38,436 bases of DNA from Clostridiales bacterium (lineage in GTDB: Bacteria > Bacillota > Clostridia > Saccharofermentanales > Saccharofermentanaceae), in assembly GCA_017509245.1 (NCBI GenBank), contig JAFWQC010000098.1:1-38436 (forward strand). Direction: 5' to 3'. The translations under genes were made by a program, and so were the position numbers. Shown here piece after piece: positions 32,177 through 38,436 of the stretch; position 1 is the first letter of the stretch; each line of letters starts with the position of its first letter. The notes under the pieces are model-generated. The model worked only from the letters and a program-made list of their open reading frames with translations, was not told the origin of the DNA and made no database searches.

Positions 32177-34657
32177 TTATTTCGCTACGATGTTTGCGAT
32201 CCTGCCCTTAACGTAGATGAACTTGACGACCGATCTGCCGTTAAGTGCGCCTGCAAGTCTTTCGTCTGCATTGACGATGGCTTCGACAGCAGCCTGGTCA
32301 GCTTCAGCAGGGATGTTGACCTTGAACTGGACTTTGCCGTTGATCTGGACTGCGATCTCGATCTCGTCCTTAACGAGTGCGCTCTCATCTACTTCAGGCC
32401 ACTTCTGGTTGTATACGGAATATCCGTTGCCAAGTGTCTCACACCAGAGTTCCTCTGTGAAGTGAGGCGCGAAGGGTGCAAGCAGCAATACGAGCTTCTC
32501 TGTTGCATATCTCTTGAATTCAGCCTTGCAGGATGCATCCTGACCGTACTTGGTGATTGCATTCAGGAGTTCCATCATACGAGCGATAGGAGTATTGAAC
32601 TGGAACTTCTCGATATCAGCCGTGGAGCTCTTGATAGCGTAGTTGACAGCAAAGTTGAGTTCCTTGTCGGCAGATGTCATATCGGATTTAGCGGGAAGTG
32701 AAGCTGCAATGCCGGTGCTCTCGGCAACACATGTCTCGATCCTTCTGAAGAACTTAACGATAGCCTGGAGACCTGAATCGGACCACGGACCGCCCTCGAT
32801 GTAAGCAAAGCCGAATCCGAGGTAAGTTCTGAATACGTCAGAGCCGTACTTGCTGATATAGTCGTCAGGTGCAACGGTGTTGCCTCTGGACTTACTCATC
32901 TTCTGGCCGTCAGGTCCTAAGATAGTTCCCTGGTGAACGAGGCTTGTGAAGGGCTCGTCGAAGTCGAGCATACCCATGTCACGCATTGCCTTTGTGAAGA
33001 ATCTTGCGTAGAGCAGGTGCATGCATGCGTGCTCGGCGCCGCCGACATACTTGTCTACAGGGCAGAACTTGTTGATCTTGTCCTTGGAAAACATCTCCTT
33101 GTCGTTCCTGTTATCAGGATATCTGAACTGGTACCAGGAAGAGTCAACGAATGTGTCCATCGTATCAGGGTCACGTCTTGCATCGCCGCCGCACTTGGGG
33201 CACTTGCAATTCATGAATGATTCGCACTTTGCAAGCGGGCTCTCACCGTCAGGTGTGAACTCTACGTCGTAAGGGAGAAGAACAGGAAGCTCTTCTTCGG
33301 GTACCGGAACGACGCCGCATGAAGGGCAGTGGATCATCGGGATAGGTGTTCCCCAGTATCTCTGACGTGAGATGAGCCAGTCACGGAGTCTGTAGTTGAT
33401 CTTCCATTCGCCCATGCCTATCTCTGCAAGCTTTGCAACGATAGCCCTCTGAGCATCGTGCATCTCCATGCCGTCGAACTCGCCGGAATTTGTGAGATAA
33501 CCCTTCTTATCGCAGTAAGGGAGCTCTGAATCGACACCCTTCTCAGGCTGGACAACGCGGATGATATCAAGGCCGTACTTGTGAGCGAAATCGAAGTCTC
33601 TCTCATCGTGTGAAGGAACCGCCATAACGACGCCGGTACCGTAACCTGCAACAACATAATCCGCTGCCCAGATCGGAACTCTTCTGCCGTTCAAAGGATG
33701 GATCGCATAAGCGCCTGTGAATACGCCCGTCTTCTCACGTGTCGTGGACATACGGTCGATCTCGTTGACCTTTGCGGTTGCTTTTCTGTATTCCTCAACT
33801 GCATCCCTGCACTCGTCAGTAGTAAGCTTTGCGCAAAGATCTGACTCAGGTGCGATAACTACATATGTGATACCCATGAACGTATCGACTCTTGTGGTGA
33901 ACACTTCGAGCTTCATGGGGTTGCCGTTCTCATCCTTAAGGCGCTCGCCGTCCTTCTCTACATAGAGAGCAACCTGTGCACCTTCGGATCTGCCGATCCA
34001 GTTCTTCTGAAGCTTCTTTGTCTTCTCCGGCCAGTCGAGCTTCGGAAGGTCATCAAGGAGCTCCTGTGCGTAGTCTGTGATCTTGAAGAACCACTGCGTC
34101 ATGTTCTTGCGGACTACTTCGGAGTGGCATCTCTCGCATGTGCCGTCGATTACCTGCTCGTTTGCAAGAACCGTCTTGCAAGAAGGGCACCAGTTAACAG
34201 GTGCGTTCTTACGGTAAGCAAGGCCTCTTTTGTAGAGTTCGATGAAGAACCACTGGTTCCATCTGTAGTAATCGGGAAGGCATGTCTTGATCTCATAATC
34301 CCAGTCAACAGTTGTGCCCATTGCCTTGAGCTGGCCTTCCATCGTATCGATGTTCTTGAGCGTTGAATCCTTGGGGTGGATGCCCGTCTTGATCGCATAG
34401 TTCTCAGCGGGAAGTCCGAATGAATCGAATCCCATGGGGTGGAAAAGGTTATAGCCCTGCATGTGCTTGAACCTTGCCCAGGAGTCGGTCAGCGAGTAGT
34501 TATACCAGTGACCCAGGTGGAGGTTAGCGCCGGAAGGATAGGAGAACATCTCGAGGCAATATAGCTTCTTGCCCTCTGCATCCGGATTAAACTTGTAGAG
34601 CTCTGTCTCTGCCCATTTTGCCTGCCACTTCTTGTCGGTCTCAATAGAATAACTCAT
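32177..34657 (-). CDS. leuS: Leucine--tRNA ligase
   Basis: Charges tRNA-Leu in the cytoplasm; 826 residues, typical of bacterial LeuRS. The HIGH-type motif is HLGH (47-50), a zinc-binding CPSC..CERC insert is near 155-180, the editing domain follows with its own CPSC and CPKC pairs, and KMSKSRGN lies near residue 585. The C-terminal domain for tRNA binding is complete. The start has AAAGGAG upstream on the - strand. No T-box is seen before it, unlike many Bacillota leuS genes and unlike aspS in this window. It is monocistronic, with convergent and divergent neighbours. Confidence 0.98.
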   Translation of the reverse strand: MSYSIETDKKWQAKWAETELYKFNPDAEGKKLYCLEMFSYPSGANLHLGHWYNYSLTDSWARFKHMQGYNLFHPMGFDSFGLPAENYAIKTGIHPKDSTLKNIDTMEGQLKAMGTTVDWDYEIKTCLPDYYRWNQWFFIELYKRGLAYRKNAPVNWCPSCKTVLANEQVIDGTCERCHSEVVRKNMTQWFFKITDYAQELLDDLPKLDWPEKTKKLQKNWIGRSEGAQVALYVEKDGERLKDENGNPMKLEVFTTRVDTFMGITYVVIAPESDLCAKLTTDECRDAVEEYRKATAKVNEIDRMSTTREKTGVFTGAYAIHPLNGRRVPIWAADYVVAGYGTGVVMAVPSHDERDFDFAHKYGLDIIRVVQPEKGVDSELPYCDKKGYLTNSGEFDGMEMHDAQRAIVAKLAEIGMGEWKINYRLRDWLISRQRYWGTPIPMIHCPSCGVVPVPEEELPVLLPYDVEFTPDGESPLAKCESFMNCKCPKCGGDARRDPDTMDTFVDSSWYQFRYPDNRNDKEMFSKDKINKFCPVDKYVGGAEHACMHLLYARFFTKAMRDMGMLDFDEPFTSLVHQGTILGPDGQKMSKSRGNTVAPDDYISKYGSDVFRTYLGFGFAYIEGGPWSDSGLQAIVKFFRRIETCVAESTGIAASLPAKSDMTSADKELNFAVNYAIKSSTADIEKFQFNTPIARMMELLNAITKYGQDASCKAEFKRYATEKLVLLLAPFAPHFTEELWCETLGNGYSVYNQKWPEVDESALVKDEIEIAVQINGKVQFKVNIPAEADQAAVEAIVNADERLAGALNGRSVVKFIYVKGRIANIVAK

Positions 34658-34691
34658 ACTGAAAGACTCCTTTCTTTTAATAGAACAACTA

Positions 34692-34697
34692 ATTATA
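34692..34697 (-). promoter_or_regulatory. -10 box of leuS
   Basis: TATAAT on the - strand, 35 bp before the leuS start. The -35 region is not clear. Confidence 0.5.
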
Positions 34698-34843
34698 CTC
34701 CGATGTATCTGAAAATTACAGTAATTTTGAAAGTAGCAGAAGAGAATTAAATCGGTTCATTTGCGGATACGGTTTTCGCGAAAATGCCGAAAAATCGCCA
34801 CAAATTGAAATCAGAATGTCACTTAAAATAGGGCGTCGCGTCA

Positions 34844-34872
34844 TTGATTTTTGGATTTTTGAATGTGATAAT
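34844..34872 (+). promoter_or_regulatory. Promoter of mreB
   Basis: TTGATT (34844-34849), 17 bp, GATAAT (34867-34872) preceded by TG: a good vegetative promoter, about 65 bp before the start codon. A 12-base palindrome TTTTCGCGAAAA lies further upstream at 34773-34784. Confidence 0.65.
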
Positions 34873-34898
34873 AAATTGAATTTTTACAGACATTTGCG

Positions 34899-34916
34899 CG
34901 CCTTTACGGCGTTTTT
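34899..34916 (+). promoter_or_regulatory. Small terminator-like hairpin in the mreB leader
   Basis: CGCC/GGCG stem with loop TTTAC and then TTTTT (34899-34916), between the promoter and the RBS. The stem is only 4 bp, so attenuation is possible but uncertain. Confidence 0.35.
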
Positions 34917-34936
34917 CGAATATATGAGGTGAAATC

Positions 34937-35947
34937 ATGGGTTTAGGCATGGAAATCGGTGTCGACTTAGGCACCAGCAGCGTTCTTGTTTACATCAGAG
35001 GTAAGGGTATCGTTCTTAAGGAGCCCTCGGTTGTTGCTGTAAACAGTAAGACAGGTAAGGTTCTGGCAGTAGGTGAATCAGCTTCGCTCATGCTCGGCCG
35101 TACCCCCGGAATCGTTGAAGCGATCAGACCTTTGCGTGAAGGCGTTATCTCTGACTTCAGAGCTACTGAAGTTATGCTCAAGGCATTCATCGGCAGAGTC
35201 TGCACAGGCCTCCGTGCTACATATTTCAAGCCTACGATCGTTGTATGTGTTCCTTCGGTAATCACACCCGTTGAGCAGCAGGCAGTTGAGAATGCCTGCC
35301 GTCATGCAGGTGCAAAGGACGTATTCCTTATCAGAGAGCCTATCGCTGCAGCAATCGGCGCCGGTATTGATATTACTAAGGCCTGCGGTTCAATGGTCGT
35401 TGACATCGGCGGCGGTACGACGGACATCTCCGTTATCTCACTTTGCGAGCCTGTAGTTGACGCATCTCTTAAGGTTGCAGGCGACAAGTTCGACGAAGCC
35501 ATCATCAAGCATGTAAGAAAGAGACATAACATCCTCATCGGTGAGAAGACGGCAGAAAAGCTCAAGATCGAGATCGGCTGCGCTTATCCGAGAGATGAGG
35601 AGCTTACATTAGACGTTCAGGGAAGAAACATCATCACGGGTCTTCCTTCAACAGTTACGGTATCTTCGACAGAAATGCTCGAAGCTCTTGAAGAGCCTAT
35701 CACACAGATCTTTGAGGCAGTTCACAACGTTCTTGAGAGAACACCTCCGGAACTCATGGCTGATATCTCACAGAGAGGTATCGTAATGACAGGCGGCGGC
35801 GCTATGCTCTATGGTCTTGACCACATGCTCTCCAACAGGATCGGTATCGATGTATACCTTGCTCAGGACCCTGTATCCTGCGTTGTTATCGGAACCGGTA
35901 AGGCGCTCGACATGATGGATAAGTTTGCCGCATTATCTGATAACTGA
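34937..35947 (+). CDS. mreB: Rod shape-determining protein MreB/Mbl
   Basis: A 336-residue actin-like protein that polymerises under the membrane and guides lateral cell-wall synthesis. Motifs are phosphate-1 GVDLGTSSVLVY, phosphate-2 VVDIGGGTTDISVISL, and the adenosine motif MTGGGAMLYGLD. Length and sequence fit the MreB/Mbl/MreBH group; which paralogue it is cannot be decided without a comparison. mreC and mreD do not follow, so this is a detached mreB gene, common for mbl-type copies. The RBS GAGGTG precedes ATG 34937. It is followed by its own terminator. Confidence 0.95.
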   Translation: MGLGMEIGVDLGTSSVLVYIRGKGIVLKEPSVVAVNSKTGKVLAVGESASLMLGRTPGIVEAIRPLREGVISDFRATEVMLKAFIGRVCTGLRATYFKPTIVVCVPSVITPVEQQAVENACRHAGAKDVFLIREPIAAAIGAGIDITKACGSMVVDIGGGTTDISVISLCEPVVDASLKVAGDKFDEAIIKHVRKRHNILIGEKTAEKLKIEIGCAYPRDEELTLDVQGRNIITGLPSTVTVSSTEMLEALEEPITQIFEAVHNVLERTPPELMADISQRGIVMTGGGAMLYGLDHMLSNRIGIDVYLAQDPVSCVVIGTGKALDMMDKFAALSDN

Positions 35948-36001
35948 TTTGTGGCAAAAGACCGCTATCTGATTGACTGAAACAATTACTAATGTTATAT
36001 T

Positions 36002-36036
36002 ATGCGCGTCAGGGTAATACTTGGCGCGCATTCGTT
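36002..36036 (+). terminator. Terminator of mreB
   Basis: A 9-bp hairpin ATGCGCGTC/GGCGCGCAT (36002-36010/36023-36031), loop of 12, followed by TCGTTTT. Confidence 0.7.
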
Positions 36037-36063
36037 TTGATTGATATTTCTTATTCAAGTTAG

Positions 36064-36092
36064 TTGATAGATTATCCCTTTAGCAGTATTTT
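36064..36092 (+). promoter_or_regulatory. Possible rho promoter
   Basis: TTGATA (36064-36069), 17 bp, TATTTT (36087-36092). Moderate match, in AT-rich sequence about 60 bp before rho. Confidence 0.4.
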
Positions 36093-36150
36093 TTCGATTA
36101 ATAGGATTATTGCGGGAATTCAAACGGAATTTTATATTTGAAAGGCGTTT

Positions 36151-38283
36151 ATGGACGAACTAGACAACCTTAATTCCAAGACGGATTCTGACTTAAGACA
36201 GATAGCCGTTGCATTCGGAGATTTCACTCCCGAAGAAGCAGAATTGAAGACAAGAGACGAACTCATTATGGCAATTACAGGTGCCAAGGATATCGGCGAT
36301 GTCACTGCTGTTGACTTAACCGAGGACATTGTCCCTGCAAAGCCTGTGTCAGTTCCTGAGCCGATGAAGAGCACAGAGAACAAAAAGTCATTAGATGAGC
36401 TTATCGTCGATGTAGGCAGGACCGCAAGGTTCGAGACTAACGACTTGGCCGATGCAATGATCAAGGCCGAGAAGGAAGAGGAGAAGAAAGTGGCCAAGAA
36501 AGAGACAACAGAAGAAGTAAAGAAGGCTGAGCCTAAGGCAAAGAAGGCAGCTAAGGCCGTTAAGGCCGGGAAGGCTGACAAAGCTGAGAAAGCCGACAAG
36601 GCTGATAAGGCAGAAAAGGCCGAGAAGGCTGAGAAGAAGCCCGCTGCAAAGACATCCAGAAAGACAAAGGCCAAGGCAGAGGAAGCCGCACCTGAAAAGG
36701 CTGCCGAGGCAGTTGCTGAGGTAAAAGCGTCCGCTCCTGAGGCTGATAAAGCTTCCGCAAAGGATGAGAAGAAGCCTGCGGCAAAGACAAGAAAAACAAG
36801 ATCCTCTAAGAAGGATATTGTTCCTGCTGAGGAAGCAAAAGCTGCAGAACCTACACCCGTAGAAGCTTTGGCAGCGGCTGCAGAGGCTGAGGCACCTGCT
36901 GAAGTAAAGGCGGAAGCTCCCGCTGAGGCTAAGACTGAGGCACCTGCAGCGGCAAAGGCTGAGAACAAGCTTGCTGAACAGGGTCAGAACCAGGGCCAGG
37001 GTCAGGGCAAGCACGGAAGATCCAAGAGAAGAAAGATAACATTCGGTCCGGGTCAGGATACAAAGACCGTTGAAACGGTTGAGGAAGCACCCGCTGAGGC
37101 TGAGGAGGAAGCTCCCGAGCAGAACCTGCCTGTTGAGATCGAGATCGAAGGCGTTCTTGCCATCAACAACAACGAAGGCAACAAGAATGATTTCTGCGGC
37201 TTCGTTCACAGAAACAATTACCTCCCCGGTGAGGAAGACGCTTATGTTCCCGGGCAGCTCATCAAGAGAATGGGCCTTAGAAGGGGCGACTATATCAAGG
37301 GTTTTGCCATTCCGAAGAGAGGCAAGGACAGATATGCACCGCTCAAGCGTGTAACAGAAGTTAACGGTATTCCCGTAACAGAAGGCGATTATGAGAACAT
37401 CAGAAGACGCCCTAAGTTCGAGAGCCTTACAGCGATCTATCCTAACGAGAGACTTGATCTTGAGACTGATAAGGAAGATATCTCCACAAGGATCATCGAC
37501 CTTTTCTCACCTATCGGTAAGGGCCAGAGAGGTATGATCGTATCACCTCCGAAGGCCGGTAAGACGATCCTCCTCCAGAAGGTCGCAAATTCCATCACTG
37601 CAAACAATCCCGACTGCGTTCTTATCGTACTCCTCATTGACGAGCGTCCTGAGGAAGTTACGGACATGCAGAGGAATATCCAGGGTGAGGTCGTTTACTC
37701 GACATTTGACAAGCGCCCCGAGAATCACGTAAGAGTAACGGAGCTCGTTCTCGAGAGAGCGATGAGACTTGTAGAGCTCGGCAAGGATGTAGTAATCCTT
37801 CTTGACTCCATGACAAGACTTGCAAGAGCTTATAACCTTACGATCAACCCCACCGGCAGAACCCTGTCGGGCGGTCTTGATCCGGGATCACTCTACGGAC
37901 CTAAGAGATTCTTCGGTGCAGCCCGTAACATCGAGCACGGCGGAAGCCTTACGATCCTTGCAACAGCTTTGATCGAGACCGGTTCCAGGATGGACGAGGT
38001 TATTTTCGAGGAATTCAAGGGAACGGGCAACATGGAAGTCACTCTCGACAGAAAGCTTGCTGACAGAAGAGTCTTCCCGGCTATCGCAGTCGACAAGTCC
38101 GGTACCAGAAGAGAGGATCTCCTGCTTACACCCGAAGAACTCGACGCTGTATGGCTCATCAGAAGAAGGATCGCGGAAGCAGACACGATCACGGCTACCA
38201 ATGCTGTCATCAGCTTTATGGAGAAGACCACGAGCAACAAGTCTTTTGTCCTTTCCGTAAAGAAATCTTTTGCAACCGATTGA
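36151..38283 (+). CDS. rho: Transcription termination factor Rho with long Lys/Ala-rich insertion
   Basis: An RNA-dependent hexameric ATPase that ends transcription. It has 710 residues against about 420 in E. coli. The N-terminal Rho-N helical motif (about 5-45) is followed by a charged, low-complexity stretch (about 105-320) of repeated [21 protein letters not shown] units and a [16 protein letters not shown] basic patch. The core is canonical: RNA-binding cold-shock-like domain from about 345 ([10 protein letters not shown]), P-loop SPPKAGKT ending near 473, [13 protein letters not shown], and [14 protein letters not shown]. Insertions at this site are known in high-GC Gram-positives and some Clostridia, and in Clostridium botulinum and other species a prion-like insertion has been described. 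ATG 36151 follows GAAAGGCG. The stop overlaps the rpmE promoter. Confidence 0.96.
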   Translation: MDELDNLNSKTDSDLRQIAVAFGDFTPEEAELKTRDELIMAITGAKDIGDVTAVDLTEDIVPAKPVSVPEPMKSTENKKSLDELIVDVGRTARFETNDLADAMIKAEKEEEKKVAKKETTEEVKKAEPKAKKAAKAVKAGKADKAEKADKADKAEKAEKAEKKPAAKTSRKTKAKAEEAAPEKAAEAVAEVKASAPEADKASAKDEKKPAAKTRKTRSSKKDIVPAEEAKAAEPTPVEALAAAAEAEAPAEVKAEAPAEAKTEAPAAAKAENKLAEQGQNQGQGQGKHGRSKRRKITFGPGQDTKTVETVEEAPAEAEEEAPEQNLPVEIEIEGVLAINNNEGNKNDFCGFVHRNNYLPGEEDAYVPGQLIKRMGLRRGDYIKGFAIPKRGKDRYAPLKRVTEVNGIPVTEGDYENIRRRPKFESLTAIYPNERLDLETDKEDISTRIIDLFSPIGKGQRGMIVSPPKAGKTILLQKVANSITANNPDCVLIVLLIDERPEEVTDMQRNIQGEVVYSTFDKRPENHVRVTELVLERAMRLVELGKDVVILLDSMTRLARAYNLTINPTGRTLSGGLDPGSLYGPKRFFGAARNIEHGGSLTILATALIETGSRMDEVIFEEFKGTGNMEVTLDRKLADRRVFPAIAVDKSGTRREDLLLTPEELDAVWLIRRRIAEADTITATNAVISFMEKTTSNKSFVLSVKKSFATD

Positions 38284-38308
38284 CAACCGCATACTATTCA
38301 AGTAATAT
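38280..38308 (+). promoter_or_regulatory. Promoter of rpmE, overlapping the rho stop
   Basis: TTGACA (38280-38285), 17 bp, TAATAT (38303-38308): a near-consensus promoter beginning within the rho stop codon. Confidence 0.75.
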
Positions 38309-38331
38309 AGCAAGGCTAACACGAAGAATCC

Positions 38332-38369
38332 GGTATGACATACGTGAGATTAGGGTTACGCGTCATATC
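38332..38369 (+). promoter_or_regulatory. Stem-loop in the rpmE leader
   Basis: An 8-bp stem 38332-38339/38362-38369 (core TATGAC/GTCATA) with an inner CGT/ACG pair set, between the promoter and the RBS of rpmE. Ribosomal-protein leaders that bind L31 are known in Bacillota; whether this is one is inference. Confidence 0.45.
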
Positions 38370-38393
38370 TTTGATTGAGAGGTGAAAGGTAAA

Positions 38394-38436
38394 ATGAAAG
38401 AAGGAATTCATCCTAAGACGCAGGTCGTTACAGTTA
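38394..38436 (+). CDS. rpmE: 50S ribosomal protein bL31, partial
   Basis: Only the first 14 codons are in the window: MKEGIHPKTQVVTV, the characteristic start of bL31. ATG 38394 follows AGGTGAAAGG. rho-rpmE is a conserved gene order in Bacillota, which supports the call. The zinc-ribbon cysteines that would distinguish the zinc-containing form lie beyond the window. Confidence 0.9.
   Translation, partial: MKEGIHPKTQVVTV

Noticed and set aside
34658..34936. T-box leader before leuS
   Set aside because: No T-box sequence or terminator pair is seen on the - strand upstream of leuS.
36132..36968. A 278-residue Ala/Ser/Phe-rich frame on the - strand opposite rho
   Set aside because: It mirrors the repetitive GC-skewed Lys/Ala/Glu codons of the Rho insertion, has no RBS, and conflicts with a certain gene.
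1..38436. tRNA or rRNA genes, transposase or phage genes
   Set aside because: Read for on both strands; no convincing sequence was found.

Overview
The window looks like a chromosomal segment of a Gram-positive bacterium of the class Clostridia (Bacillota), probably an uncultured gut or rumen lineage. The reasons are a T-box leader, the ireB-ruvX-DUF1292 cluster, DUF4364 and YitT proteins, purine-rich ribosome binding sites, extended -10 promoters, and the rho-rpmE and mreB neighbourhoods. Base composition is moderate, with one clearly AT-richer gene (28.2-29.1 kb). No tRNA, rRNA, CRISPR array, phage gene or transposase gene was found.

Layout. (1) 0-3.5 kb: the tail of an upstream gene, then a promoter, T-box riboswitch and terminator controlling aspS and the overlapping mtaB. 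(2) 3.6-6.0 kb: a secreted beta-helix protein and a 37-residue peptide. (3) 6.1-11.9 kb: ireB, ruvX, two DUF1292 paralogues, a CPBP protease and a 1039-residue anchored surface protein. (4) 11.9-15.5 kb: DUF4364 regulator divergent from pgi, then two paralogous lipoproteins. (5) 15.5-16.4 kb: about 0.9 kb without genes, holding two related structured palindromes in inverted orientation and a scatter of TTGTCGG motifs. (6) 16.4-19.7 kb: a YbhJ-type aconitase-superfamily hydratase and a YitT-family transporter-like protein. (7) 19.7-22.7 kb: two membrane proteins, a 90-bp inverted-repeat element and a small helical protein. (8) 22.8-28.1 kb: a tightly packed six-gene operon of uncharacterised or conflict-type proteins (two zinc-ribbon paralogues, tautomerase, 2H phosphoesterase fusion, SUFU, DUF1266-DUF2185). 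(9) 28.2-32.1 kb: AT-rich membrane protein, SGNH hydrolase, diguanylate cyclase, orphan ATPase. (10) 32.2-38.4 kb: leuS, mreB, a greatly enlarged rho, and the start of rpmE.

Working together. The most coherent regulatory story is at aspS: the T-box specifier reads best as AAC (Asn), and the enzyme has the His typical of non-discriminating AspRS. The enzyme may therefore make Asp-tRNA(Asn) and be controlled by uncharged tRNA(Asn). The best candidate for an undescribed system is the 22.8-28.1 kb operon. Its first two proteins share an N-terminal zinc ribbon with identical cysteine spacing, and a short helical module that also appears in the 2H phosphoesterase protein. It ends in two domains known elsewhere as toxin-immunity proteins, yet no toxin is visible. 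The best non-coding candidate is the twin palindrome at 15.5-16.0 kb, whose two copies share a core with a conserved A-G mismatch.

All assignments come from reading the sequence; no database search was run.
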